In this document: in pieces, positions 17,730-27,207 of the stretch
Position numbering within the stretch: position 1 is the first letter of the stretch
How the letters are laid out: the number at the start of each line of letters is the position of its first letter
Origin: an uncultured Draconibacterium sp.
GTDB lineage: Bacteria > Bacteroidota > Bacteroidia > Bacteroidales > Prolixibacteraceae
Length of the DNA: 64,000 bases
Reading direction: 5' to 3'
Assembly: GCF_963677565.1 (NCBI RefSeq)
Contig: NZ_OY781981.1
Coordinates: 1,240,001-1,304,000 of the forward strand
Program-made: the position numbers and the translations under genes
The notes under the pieces: model-generated
Seen by the model: the letters and a program-made list of their open reading frames with translations, nothing else
Database searches by the model: none
Told to the model about the DNA's origin: nothing

Positions 17730-19958
17730 ATGATTAATCAAAGAACGGTTATTTTCTTTCTCCTTGTTCTAATCGGATTGTCGAACAATAAATCTTTTGG
17801 ACAGTTTGATTCAACTGATTTTTTGAAGGCTTCCGGACCTGTAATTCGAAATCAGTCAGGAGACGGCGATATCGTTGCATTACGCGGTACAAACCTGGGC
17901 TCGTGGCTCAGTATGGAACACTGGATCGGGGCATTGGGATATGGTGTAATAAATCGTCAAAATTGGCAGGTAACAGGTTCTGTGGCCGTGTCGGGTAACA
18001 ATTTTGAGTTAATGCTTGATGGAGATGAAGCAACAAAATGGAATTCAGGGACAACACAAAATTCATACTCTGGGCAGTATATAACCATTGATTGCCAGGA
18101 TAATGTAGTTTTTGATAAAATTATTATTGCAGCCGGAAATAATACAGCAGAAGCTCCTGCGAGCTACACAATTTCTATTTCAACCAACGGGATGGAATGG
18201 ACGGATATAGCTTCCGGAAGCGGATCACAACGCATTGAAATAGAAACAGGAGCCGCTGAAACAAGGTATGTTAGATTCGCTCAAACCGGGAGTTCTGAAA
18301 ATACATGGTCGATAGCTGAGTTTTACTTATTGATGAATGACGATTTCTCAGTTAGAAATGCAACTTACGATCGTTTTGGCGTGGCAAAAGCGGATTCGAT
18401 TTGGGATTATTACCAGGATTTATGGATAACCGAAGCCGATCTCGACAGCATAAAATCGTATGGAATGAACATGGTTCGCGTGCCATTTTATTGGATGGAA
18501 GTGATGAACAACGACGGAACCATTAAAGAAAACGCCTTCACCCAAATGGATTGGATCGTGGAGCAATGTTCTGAACGTGAGATTTATGTTATGCTCGATT
18601 TGCATGGTGCACCAGGCGGATTGGACGGTTACATTACCAGCGGGCAAGCCGTAACGAATGAGCTTTGGAGTAGTGCAGAATACCAGCAAATGACCGTTGA
18701 TTTATGGAAGGCAGTGGCTGAGCACTTTGAAGGCGAACCGGCTGTTTGTGCCTACGATTTAATGAATGAGCCGGTCAGCAACAATGCTTCATTCTCAACC
18801 AGTGCCATGTACGATAAAATTTATCAGGCGGTGCGCGAGATCGATCCTGATCATATCATTTCGGTTCAGGCCTTTTATAATTTCGATATGATTAGTTCAC
18901 CTTTTCTTATTGGTTGGGAGAACGTATTATACCAGGCGCACTATTATAACACTGATTATAACAACTGGGATTCACAAAACGGATTTATAAATTATGCTTT
19001 GAGTGATCTTTCGTGGCATCAGATGCACTGGAAAGTTCCGGTGTTGGCCGGTGAATATAACTTTTGGAATCATTTGGATCTTTGGAGCAAATGGATGAAC
19101 GGAATTAATTCCTTCAGTGGGTCGTGGTCGAACTGGTGCTATAAAAATAATACCGGCATAAGAAACTGGGGACTGTTTCTTGGAAATGTAAATCCGGCTC
19201 CCGATTTGAACTTCGATTCAGAAGAGGAAATTAAAGCGAAGTGGGATAAGTTTACTACTCCCAATTTTCGCAGGAATATTGAGCTAATCGATACTATTAC
19301 CGGATATGCGAAAAACACCGTTTACATCGGCATTGGAGATGCAATTTACTTTGAAGCTTACGATGGCAGTTACATCAGCTCGGAGAATGGAACAGCTGCC
19401 ATGACCTGCAATACATTTACTGTTGGAGAAAGTGAGATTTTTACAATCGTTGATGCCGGCGATGGCAAAATTGCGCTTCTCGGAAACAATGGTAAATATG
19501 TAAGTTCGAATAATGGAACAGCCTCAATGACATGTGATAAGGATGAAATTGGAGAAAATGAAAAGTTTTATTGGATCGATCTTTCAAACGGAGAAATGGC
19601 GCTTCTGGGAAAAGGTGGATTTGTTTCGATGGAGGGCGGAAGCATACCAATAAATTCTGACAGAACAGTCATCGATGGTTGGGAAATATTTTCGTGGGGC
19701 AAAAAGGATATTCAAACAAGTGTTCCGGAGTTCGAACAGTCGATCGACATTTTTCCAAATCCGTTGGGTGACGATCGATTACTGAATTATAACTTACAAA
19801 ACTTCAACAATGTCCCAATTCATATTTATAATGCGGAAGGGCAAATAATGTATACCGAAAATCTTTCCGGACATGGAGTTGTTGATTTATCTTTCTTATC
19901 TTCAGGTCTGTATATTGTTGATCTTGGTTCAAAAAGGGAAAAACTAATCGTTAGATAA
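17730..19958 (+). CDS. Multidomain GH5 glycosidase with inserted CBM32-like domain, beta-trefoil and T9SS tail
   Basis: This 742-residue secreted protein has a signal peptide ending near SFGQ. The GH5 start LRGTNLGSWLSMEHWIG (~51-68), similar to exo-beta-1,3-glucanase-type GH5, is interrupted at ~78-210 by an F5/8-type-C/CBM32-like sandwich (LMLDGDEATKWNSG, ETRYVRFAQTGSS). The barrel then resumes with MNMVRVPFYWMEVM. The acid/base is Glu347 in YDLMNEP and the nucleophile Glu442 in LAGEYNFW. Residues ~535-660 form a fascin-like beta-trefoil with repeated GKYVSSNNGTASMTC-type units. The last ~75 residues (FEQSIDIFPNPLGDD to the terminal KLIVR) are a type IX secretion sorting domain, so the enzyme should be exported through T9SS to the surface or medium. 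Its substrate is unknown; a beta-glucan or beta-galactan is plausible. Confidence 0.85.
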   Translation: MINQRTVIFFLLVLIGLSNNKSFGQFDSTDFLKASGPVIRNQSGDGDIVALRGTNLGSWLSMEHWIGALGYGVINRQNWQVTGSVAVSGNNFELMLDGDEATKWNSGTTQNSYSGQYITIDCQDNVVFDKIIIAAGNNTAEAPASYTISISTNGMEWTDIASGSGSQRIEIETGAAETRYVRFAQTGSSENTWSIAEFYLLMNDDFSVRNATYDRFGVAKADSIWDYYQDLWITEADLDSIKSYGMNMVRVPFYWMEVMNNDGTIKENAFTQMDWIVEQCSEREIYVMLDLHGAPGGLDGYITSGQAVTNELWSSAEYQQMTVDLWKAVAEHFEGEPAVCAYDLMNEPVSNNASFSTSAMYDKIYQAVREIDPDHIISVQAFYNFDMISSPFLIGWENVLYQAHYYNTDYNNWDSQNGFINYALSDLSWHQMHWKVPVLAGEYNFWNHLDLWSKWMNGINSFSGSWSNWCYKNNTGIRNWGLFLGNVNPAPDLNFDSEEEIKAKWDKFTTPNFRRNIELIDTITGYAKNTVYIGIGDAIYFEAYDGSYISSENGTAAMTCNTFTVGESEIFTIVDAGDGKIALLGNNGKYVSSNNGTASMTCDKDEIGENEKFYWIDLSNGEMALLGKGGFVSMEGGSIPINSDRTVIDGWEIFSWGKKDIQTSVPEFEQSIDIFPNPLGDDRLLNYNLQNFNNVPIHIYNAEGQIMYTENLSGHGVVDLSFLSSGLYIVDLGSKREKLIVR

Positions 19959-19969
19959 AAACTTAAAAA

Positions 19970-22900
19970 ATGAATAAAACCGGATTCTTAAAAAAACATT
20001 TAACCGCGTATTTACTGGTAGTGGTTTTAGCTGTTATGTTTAGCTGCTCACAAGAAAAGGTGGCCATTGATAAACTTACCGTTGAGTATACGCCAACTCC
20101 GTTGGGAATTGATGTTGAACTTCCGCGTTTCGGATGGCAAATGAAAGCTCCCGAAAATGAACGTGGATTTTATCAAACTGCTTATCAGTTACAAGTTAAA
20201 AGTGCCGATGGCGAAGTTGTTTGGGATTCGGGAAAAGTGGACAATGCAAAAGCTTTGGCCATAGAATATGCAGGTAAACCATTAAAAGCAGAAACACGGT
20301 ATAACTGGACCGTTAATGTCTGGGATCAGAACAATGAAATGCATTCGGCAGATTCATGGTTTGAGACCGGGATGATGAACCCAGATATTGAAGCCTGGAA
20401 TGGTGCAAACTGGATTGGAGGCTCAGATGATGACCTCGTCTTCTTTGCAGATTATGAGTTGATTTTTGGCTTGAAATATGACGTAGCCATTGAAGAAGGA
20501 AGCACAAAAGCCGATTTTGTTTATGGCGCCAACGACCTGCGATTGATGGATAAATACAAAAATATTTATCAGCTCGAAAACAAATTGAACGAAAGCTACA
20601 TCAAGCTCGAATTAGATGTTTCAGACCTTGATAAGTCGGCAAAAGGATTGGCGAAATTGAATATTTACCGCGCCGGTTACGCTCCCGGTGATCAGGCAGA
20701 CGAACCGTTTAAAACATTTACGGTAAAATCCTCCGTTATCAATTCGAAAAACAAATATGCCCCGCATACCATCGCATTTAACAGTGCCTACGGAAAAATT
20801 ACATTAAAAATTGATGACAACGATAGTTTTTATGTAGGAAGTAGAACAGATCGGACGCAAGATGATAGACCATCCTATATGGGCGGTGAAAGTGGTGCAA
20901 CAGTATTGCTCAACCCTATTGGGCATAATCACGATTATATTCCTTTTGGAATGGTTTGCGATATGGGATTTGCTATGGAAGCAGGTCAAAAGGCTAAGTT
21001 TTCAAACCTTGAGATATTTAATGACCGGACACCTAATAACACCCTTTTTAAAGAAGATCTGGCCGGAGAGTACAATGGTATTTTTGCGGGTGGTGTTGAA
21101 GTTACAAACAATGCTTACGTTGTTGACGGAGGCGCTGATGGAACTTTCATTGTAGCCGATCCGAGTCGTAATTCAGCACCGATGCTACGCACCGAATTCA
21201 ATACGAAAAAAGGAATTGAATCAGCACGTTTGTATGTTACTGCACGCGGTATTTACGAGATGCAGATTAATGGAGAAAAGGTTGGAAATGATTATTACAA
21301 TCCCGGGCAAACACAATACAACAAAACACATTTTTACCAAACTTACGATGTTACCGGTCAATTACAGGAAGGTGCAAATGCCATGGGAGCAATGCTATCA
21401 GAAGGCTGGTGGAGTGGCCTCTTAAGTTTTGGTGCTATTTGGAACCACTTTGGCGACCGTCAATCATTGCTGGCAAAGCTGGTAATTACCTACGATGATG
21501 GTTCAAAAGATGTGATTGTTACGAATGATACTGATTGGCAATTTTATAATGATGGCCCAATTCAATACAGCAGCCTCGATCTTGGCGAAATTTATAATGC
21601 CACAAAAGAGGAAAATATAACCGGGTGGTCGGAACCCGGATTTGATAATTCCGGCTGGGAATCAGCTTCTGTTGTCGCGCTTGAAGGAACTACTTTCGAT
21701 GAGGAAGAAAGAGATTTTACAGGCGAGGTTACCCAATTTAATTATGATGAAATGAAACTGATCGGTCAGATTGGTAATAACGCCGGAGAATACACCACAT
21801 TGACTGCGCAAAGCATGGAAGAAGTGCGGCCGGGCGTTTACGTGTACAATATGGGGCAGAACTTTGTTGGTGTTCCTAAAATTACGATAGCCAATGGAAT
21901 TGCCGGTGATACAATGATTCTCCGAGTTTCGGAAATGTTATACCCCGATCTGGAAGAATCCGGCGATAACGTGGGAATGATTATGACAGAGAATTACCGT
22001 GCCGCCATAAGTCAGGATATTTATATCATGAAAGATGGGGAGCAGACTTTCCAACCAAAATTTACTTCGCACGGTTACCAGTATATTGAAATTACCGGTG
22101 TAGATGAGCCGTTGCCGTTGGAAGCTGTTCAGGGCGTTTCTATCAGTTCGGTTGTCGATCTAACGGCTGATTACGAAACCTCCAATCCAAAAGTAAATCA
22201 ACTTTGGTCGAACCTGGTGTGGTCGAATGTCGATAACTTTTTAACGCTTCCAACAGATTGCCCGCAACGAAACGAGCGCATGGGCTGGTCGGGCGATATT
22301 TCTGTGTTTTCACGAACAGCAACCTATATTTCCAATACTTCCCAGTTCTTGCGCCGGCATATGATTGCTATGCGTGACGTTCAAAAAGCAAGTGGTAAGT
22401 TTACCGATATTGCCCCGATTGGTGGCGGTTTTGGAGGTTTGCTCTGGGGAAGTGCCGGGCTAACAGTTCCGTGGGAGGTGTACCAGCAATATAACGATGA
22501 GGCGCTGCTGGCTGAGCACTACAATGCAATGGTGGCTTACATTGAATACCTCGATAAGTCGATTGATCCGAAAACAGGATTGAGCAACGATGTGCAGTTG
22601 GGTGACTGGTTAGGACCTCAAAACAATCAGCTAGGTGCGCAGTATTTAGCCACAGCCTATCACATTTACGATTTGTGGATCATTAAAAATGTGGCAGAAG
22701 TATTGGGTAAAGAAGATGATGCCAAACGTTTCGAACAAATGTACTCGGAACGAAAAAGCTCTTTCAATGAAACATTTGTGGATGAAGAAGATAAAACGAT
22801 AGGTCTGATTGGTGGTGGTTTTGGAGCCCCGAGGGGGCAGAAAACCGAGTTTAAACAAGCCGATACACAAACATCTTACGCTGTCGGTTTAGCTTTGGAA

Positions 22901-23575
22901 GCCTTCGATAAAGAAAAAAATCAGAAAATGGCTGAGCAGCTTGTGAACACTATTGAACGAAAAAACGTGGATGATGATGGCATTGAAAGACCAGCTTATT
23001 CGTTAATGACCGGTTTTATCGGAACGGCTTGGGTAAGTAAAGCACTTTCGGATTACGGGTATAATAAGCAAGCTTATAAACTATTGCAGAATGATCAGTA
23101 TCCGTCGTGGTTGTATTCCATCGATCAGGGAGCCACAACAATATGGGAACGCCTGAACGGCTACACCGTAGAGAATGGTTTTGGCGGTAACAACAGCATG
23201 AACTCCTTTAACCACTATTCGTTTGGAGCCGTTGGACAATGGATGATCGCTTATTCGCTTGGTATTCAGCGTGATGAACCGGGATTTCAAAAGTTCATCC
23301 TGCAACCAACACCCGATCCAAGTGGAGAAATGAAATGGGCAGAAGGTTATTACGACTCGATGTATGGAAAAATCTACAGCAAATGGGAAGTAGAGGATGG
23401 CAAGTTAACTTATATAGCAACTGTTCCGGCTAATACTTCTGCAACATTGTATTTGCCTGCAAAATCGGAAAATGATATTCTGGATGCTAATGGTTACGAA
23501 CTACTTCGGTTTGAGAATGGAAAAGCTGTTTATACTTTAAAATCCGGCAAATATCGTTTTGTAACAAGTTTATAA
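19970..23575 (+). CDS. GH78 alpha-L-rhamnosidase, large form
   Basis: This 1,201-residue lipoprotein-like protein (Cys25 in VMFSCSQE) opens with the GH78 fibronectin-like domain (PLGIDVELPRFGWQM). At ~140-385 it carries a laminin-G-like insert. The Bac_rhamnosid region follows (GIYEMQINGEKVGNDYYNPG, then FTSHGYQYIEITGV). The catalytic signature is DCPQRNERMGWSGD at 763-776. The expected general acid Glu769 and supporting Asp763 and Asp776 are present, while the usual Asp in QRDER is Asn768. The general base is probably Glu1060 in TTIWERLNGY. It should remove terminal alpha-L-rhamnose from the glycan, as found capping arabinogalactan or in rhamnogalacturonan. It begins 11 bases after the GH5 gene, in the same operon. 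Confidence 0.88.
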   Translation: MNKTGFLKKHLTAYLLVVVLAVMFSCSQEKVAIDKLTVEYTPTPLGIDVELPRFGWQMKAPENERGFYQTAYQLQVKSADGEVVWDSGKVDNAKALAIEYAGKPLKAETRYNWTVNVWDQNNEMHSADSWFETGMMNPDIEAWNGANWIGGSDDDLVFFADYELIFGLKYDVAIEEGSTKADFVYGANDLRLMDKYKNIYQLENKLNESYIKLELDVSDLDKSAKGLAKLNIYRAGYAPGDQADEPFKTFTVKSSVINSKNKYAPHTIAFNSAYGKITLKIDDNDSFYVGSRTDRTQDDRPSYMGGESGATVLLNPIGHNHDYIPFGMVCDMGFAMEAGQKAKFSNLEIFNDRTPNNTLFKEDLAGEYNGIFAGGVEVTNNAYVVDGGADGTFIVADPSRNSAPMLRTEFNTKKGIESARLYVTARGIYEMQINGEKVGNDYYNPGQTQYNKTHFYQTYDVTGQLQEGANAMGAMLSEGWWSGLLSFGAIWNHFGDRQSLLAKLVITYDDGSKDVIVTNDTDWQFYNDGPIQYSSLDLGEIYNATKEENITGWSEPGFDNSGWESASVVALEGTTFDEEERDFTGEVTQFNYDEMKLIGQIGNNAGEYTTLTAQSMEEVRPGVYVYNMGQNFVGVPKITIANGIAGDTMILRVSEMLYPDLEESGDNVGMIMTENYRAAISQDIYIMKDGEQTFQPKFTSHGYQYIEITGVDEPLPLEAVQGVSISSVVDLTADYETSNPKVNQLWSNLVWSNVDNFLTLPTDCPQRNERMGWSGDISVFSRTATYISNTSQFLRRHMIAMRDVQKASGKFTDIAPIGGGFGGLLWGSAGLTVPWEVYQQYNDEALLAEHYNAMVAYIEYLDKSIDPKTGLSNDVQLGDWLGPQNNQLGAQYLATAYHIYDLWIIKNVAEVLGKEDDAKRFEQMYSERKSSFNETFVDEEDKTIGLIGGGFGAPRGQKTEFKQADTQTSYAVGLALEAFDKEKNQKMAEQLVNTIERKNVDDDGIERPAYSLMTGFIGTAWVSKALSDYGYNKQAYKLLQNDQYPSWLYSIDQGATTIWERLNGYTVENGFGGNNSMNSFNHYSFGAVGQWMIAYSLGIQRDEPGFQKFILQPTPDPSGEMKWAEGYYDSMYGKIYSKWEVEDGKLTYIATVPANTSATLYLPAKSENDILDANGYELLRFENGKAVYTLKSGKYRFVTSL

Positions 23576-23763
23576 ACAGAATTCATAAGTGCGAATTTCC
23601 AGTTGAAATTTAGGCGGGTTAGTCATTATTGAAAAGGAAAATACAAAATAATCATAAGGGATAAAATCTGAATTTACGGCGCCCATAACTCATATTATTA
23701 AGCTATTGATATGTCCATTAGCTTGTTGAATATGCGCCGGAAACTGAAAAAAAGAATAATAAA

Positions 23764-25488
23764 ATGTATAAAATATTCTGGAGTTTATTTTTAATACTTC
23801 TTCTGAGTCAATGCAATTTGGCAGACAAAACGGAGAGTCAGAATTATACAGATCTGGGCGAAAATGTATACCTGTTTTCACCCGAAATGGAAATGAGCAC
23901 GATTCAGCAGTTAATCGATTCTGTATACGCCATTCAAACCACAAATGAGAGTGAATTCAACGAGAATCGTTTTGCCTTTTTATTTCAACCGGGCCGGTAT
24001 GAGCTTGATGTAAAAGTGGGATATTATACACATGTTATCGGCCTAGGGCAATCGCCCGATGATGTAACTATTAATGGTTCGGTAACAGCGGTTGCACCAC
24101 CAACCTACAATGGCAGCGTACTCATAAATTTTTGGCGTGCAGTTGAAAACCTGACGATAAATCCATCAGCTAACTCTACCAATGTTTGGGGAGTTTCGCA
24201 AGCTGCTCCTATGCGGAGAGTTCATGTAAAAGGGAATTTACAGCTTCATGATAATGGTGCTGCCAGCGGAGGATTTTTAGCTGATTCAAAAGTTGACGGG
24301 CAGGTAGTTTTTGGAGGTCAGCAACAGTGGTTTTCACGAAACAGCGAATGGGAAAGTTGTACAGGAGGATTGTGGAACATGGTTTCTTTAGGTGTTATTG
24401 GAGCGCCCAAAACTGATTGGCCAGACAAACCATATCTTTCGATTGATAATACGCCATTTGTTCGTGAAAAACCGTTTTGGACGATGAATAACTCGGGCGA
24501 ATTGTGGCTTGAGGTTCCTGCATTAAAAGAGAAGACAAAGGGTGTGAGTTGGGAAAAGGGGAATGAAAGCAACAATAAAAAAATTAGTATTTCAGAATTT
24601 TATATTGCTAATCCAAAAGTTGATAATTCAGAAAGTATTAATGCCGCTTTGGCAAAAGGGAAAAATGTTCTTTTTACTCCCGGAATTTATTGGCTGAGAA
24701 ATAGTCTTGAAGTAACAAATCCGGGTACGATACTTATTGGAATGGGATTGCCATCCTTGATTCCTGAAGGAGAAAATCCGGTGATAAAAATTGCCGATGT
24801 TGATGGTGTAACTTTAAGCAGTATTCTCGTTGATGCCGGTTTAACAAAAACTGATCAACTGATTCTGGTAGGAGAGCCTGGTGCAGATTCGGATCATAGC
24901 GAAAATCCCACATTTGTTTATGATCTTTTTATTCGTGTAGGAGGTTTTCATGCCGGAACTACCAAAAATTGCGTAACAATAAACAGTAACAATGTTGTGG
25001 TTGATCACGTTTGGTTGTGGCGCGCAGATCACGGAAATGGCGTGGGTTGGGATATTAACAAGGCGGCTAATGGTTTAACTGTTAATGGTAATGATGTTAC
25101 GATTTATGGCCTTTTTAACGAACATTTTCAGGAGTACCAAACAATATGGAATGGCGAAAATGGAACAGTTTATTTTTACCAGTGCGAAATGCCTTATTAT
25201 GTGCCAACTCCGGATGCCTGGCAACATGATGGTAAAAATGGATATGCATCTTATAAAGTAGCCGATCATGTCACAAACCACAATGCCTGGGGAGTGGGTA
25301 TTTATAACGTGTTTTTTAATAGTGCAGCTATTGTTGATTATGCGATTGAAGCACCGCAAAGTCTGGAACAAAACTTTCATCAGGCAACTACTATTTGGCT
25401 TGGCGGTAACGAGGGAAGTGAGGTTAAAAGTATTATAAACGGAAAAGGAGCTGCAGTTAATCGGAATAACAGAAAAGCGACCTGGTAG
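23764..25488 (+). CDS. Right-handed beta-helix lipoprotein of unknown activity
   Basis: This 574-residue protein has a lipobox at LLLSQC (Cys17). From ~60 onward it reads as a parallel beta-helix with Asn- and Gly-rich turns (FQPGRYELDVKVGYYTHVIG, ILIGMGLPSLIPEG, VVVDHVWLWRADHGNGVGWD). I recognise it as related to a large actinobacterial secreted family often labelled 'adenylyl cyclase' in databases without evidence; the conserved RADHGNGVGW and IWNGENG segments are typical. Being last in a glycan-degradation operon, it may be a lyase or glycosidase of beta-helix fold, but I cannot assign catalytic residues or substrate. The 188-bp leader contains a nested stem (GGCGC with GCGCC, AAGCTA with TAGCTT). 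A strong terminator closes the operon just downstream. Confidence 0.7.
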   Translation: MYKIFWSLFLILLLSQCNLADKTESQNYTDLGENVYLFSPEMEMSTIQQLIDSVYAIQTTNESEFNENRFAFLFQPGRYELDVKVGYYTHVIGLGQSPDDVTINGSVTAVAPPTYNGSVLINFWRAVENLTINPSANSTNVWGVSQAAPMRRVHVKGNLQLHDNGAASGGFLADSKVDGQVVFGGQQQWFSRNSEWESCTGGLWNMVSLGVIGAPKTDWPDKPYLSIDNTPFVREKPFWTMNNSGELWLEVPALKEKTKGVSWEKGNESNNKKISISEFYIANPKVDNSESINAALAKGKNVLFTPGIYWLRNSLEVTNPGTILIGMGLPSLIPEGENPVIKIADVDGVTLSSILVDAGLTKTDQLILVGEPGADSDHSENPTFVYDLFIRVGGFHAGTTKNCVTINSNNVVVDHVWLWRADHGNGVGWDINKAANGLTVNGNDVTIYGLFNEHFQEYQTIWNGENGTVYFYQCEMPYYVPTPDAWQHDGKNGYASYKVADHVTNHNAWGVGIYNVFFNSAAIVDYAIEAPQSLEQNFHQATTIWLGGNEGSEVKSIINGKGAAVNRNNRKATW

Positions 25489-25552
25489 TGCGGCTGTTTT
25501 CAAATGCAAATCGGAGAATATAGTTTTTCAAAAATAGATAGTTTAGTTTGAG

Positions 25553-25584
25553 AGAGGTTGTTGGTTTGACAACCTCTTTTTTTT
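25553..25584 (+). terminator. Rho-independent terminator ending the glycan operon
   Basis: AGAGGTTGT pairs perfectly with ACAACCTCT over 9 bp around a 7-base loop and runs directly into eight T residues. It lies 65 bases after the beta-helix gene, within the 366-bp gap 25489-25854, whose remainder is the inverted-repeat element described next. Confidence 0.9.
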
Positions 25585-25589
25585 GCTTA

Positions 25590-25856
25590 AACCTGAGTTC
25601 GACTTTAAAATGATTCACAGCTTTAGCTGTTTTTAGTCAGAAACTTTCACCGGTTTTCGAAGTACTATCGGGATAATTCAAGAAAATTGGGGGAAGTTTA
25701 TGGCAAAAAGAGCAAAGCCATAAAAGGAAAGTCCTTCTCACGCCATCTTTACAATTAGAATTCTTTGAAATAACCCGTTATTCCTTTAGAATTATAATTG
25801 CAAATCTGACGCAATTATGACTTTCTGTGAAAATATTTTAAAATTGAACTCAGGTT
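25590..25856. mobile_element. Candidate MITE or solo insertion remnant with ~22-32 bp terminal inverted repeats
   Basis: Positions 25590-25611 and the reverse complement of 25835-25856 share AACCTGAGTTC, then differ at two of the next four bases, then share TTTAAAAT. The similarity continues inward (TTCACAG on both sides), giving inverted ends of about 30 bp. The 267-bp interior has no credible reading frame but contains a second imperfect inverted repeat near 25750-25795. The right end overlaps the stop codon of the histidine kinase gene by two bases. I see no clear target duplication. The structure fits a non-autonomous transposable element; no partner transposase is in the window. Confidence 0.6.
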
Positions 25857-27207
25857 AAAAAACTAATACCGCCGAAGTATATTTATCAGGGACAGAGCTC
25901 ATTTTTAAGCTGCCACCGTGCAATTGCATGATCTGCCGGGAAATGCTGAGCCCGATACCGGAACCGTTTTCTTTCGTGGTGAAGAATGGTACAAATATTT
26001 TGTCCATCAATTCATCCGAAATACCCGGTCCATTGTCGGTAATGGAAATGGTTGGGTGTCCTGCGTCGTTGACCGTGGCTTTGATCGTTATTTTTGCATT
26101 TTCATTGCCTTCATTGGCCTGGTAGGCATTCTTTACAAGGTTGATCAATACCTGCGAAATCTGCTTTTCATCGGCGTGCAATTCCAGTTCCGCGGGCGTA
26201 ACATTACACGATAATTCAACATGATCAGCATTTTCAAACGAAGACGATAAAATACGAATATGATCGATGAGGTTACTCACCTGGAAGACTTTCTTTTCCG
26301 GAGCCGGAAGCCGCGTGATTTTCCGGTACGATTCCACAAAGTTGATCAGTCCTTTACCTTGTTCTCGAATTACTTCAAGCCCGCGAATGGTTGTTTCAAT
26401 CGTTTTTGCATTGATGTCTTCAGGTGCTACCATTGCTCCGTTTTTATAAAAATATCCGGCCAGGCTTTCGGATAAGGATGTAACTGGTGTAATGGAATTC
26501 ATGATCTCGTGCATCATTACTCGTATCAGTTTACGCCACGATTCCAGCTCTTTTTCATCCAGCTGGTTTTTGATGTCGTGCACCGAAATCAGCATTAACT
26601 CATCGTTCTCAGAGATGAATGAATTCGACTTGATTAATAACTGAATGACACCACTTTTTAAGTGCAGTGTAATTAGGCGTTGTTCTGTAGGTTGAATCTC
26701 TTTTATCGTCTGAAAAAGTTTGGGATCAATGCGCTCCAACTGGTTGATATGCGTAAGAACATCCACTTCGAAAAGCTGTTTGGCCAATTTATTTGAATGC
26801 AGAATAAATCCTTTTTCGTTAAAGGTAAACATCCCTGTGGCAGCGTGTTCGAGCAGTGCCTGGAAATATTGTTCCTGCTTCTGGTTATCGAGGTAAATTT
26901 GTTGTATTTGTGTATTTACTTTTTGCAGGCTTTGGTTCAGGTCGTTAATCGTTTTATTATTGACATTATTGGGGAAACGAAGCGTTGAGTCTTCGTTTCG
27001 GATGGCATCGAAAAAGTAAAATATCCGGCGGTTAATACGGTTTAGAAAATAGATAAGGTTAATGGTAACACCCAGTATAAACAGGGAAGGAATGATGGCA
27101 AAAACATAGGCTTGCCGGTCAAAGATCAACCATCCCAAAAGCAGGGCACTTGCCAGTAAAAGCAGCACTCTGATAAGGATTTTGACGTATAGATTCTTGC
27201 TGATCAT
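25855..27207 (-). CDS. Membrane sensor histidine kinase (NtrB-like)
   Basis: This 450-residue kinase has two adjacent transmembrane helices (~11-29 and ~33-55) with almost no periplasmic loop, so it probably senses a membrane or cytoplasmic signal. A HAMP/linker coiled region follows, then a PAS-like domain (~115-210, HAATGMFTFNEKGFILHSNK). The phospho-acceptor is His233 in MMHEIMNSITPV. The ATPase domain shows the N-box NLVKNAYQAN, the G1 box DNGPGISDELMD, the F-box PFFTTK and the G2 box GSGIGLSISRQI. It overlaps the response-regulator gene by four bases (ATGA), so the two are translationally coupled. It ends shortly after the G2 box, with its stop codon touching the inverted-repeat element, so the last residues may have been altered by insertion. 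Confidence 0.92.
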   Translation of the reverse strand: MISKNLYVKILIRVLLLLASALLLGWLIFDRQAYVFAIIPSLFILGVTINLIYFLNRINRRIFYFFDAIRNEDSTLRFPNNVNNKTINDLNQSLQKVNTQIQQIYLDNQKQEQYFQALLEHAATGMFTFNEKGFILHSNKLAKQLFEVDVLTHINQLERIDPKLFQTIKEIQPTEQRLITLHLKSGVIQLLIKSNSFISENDELMLISVHDIKNQLDEKELESWRKLIRVMMHEIMNSITPVTSLSESLAGYFYKNGAMVAPEDINAKTIETTIRGLEVIREQGKGLINFVESYRKITRLPAPEKKVFQVSNLIDHIRILSSSFENADHVELSCNVTPAELELHADEKQISQVLINLVKNAYQANEGNENAKITIKATVNDAGHPTISITDNGPGISDELMDKIFVPFFTTKENGSGIGLSISRQIMQLHGGSLKMSSVPDKYTSAVLVF

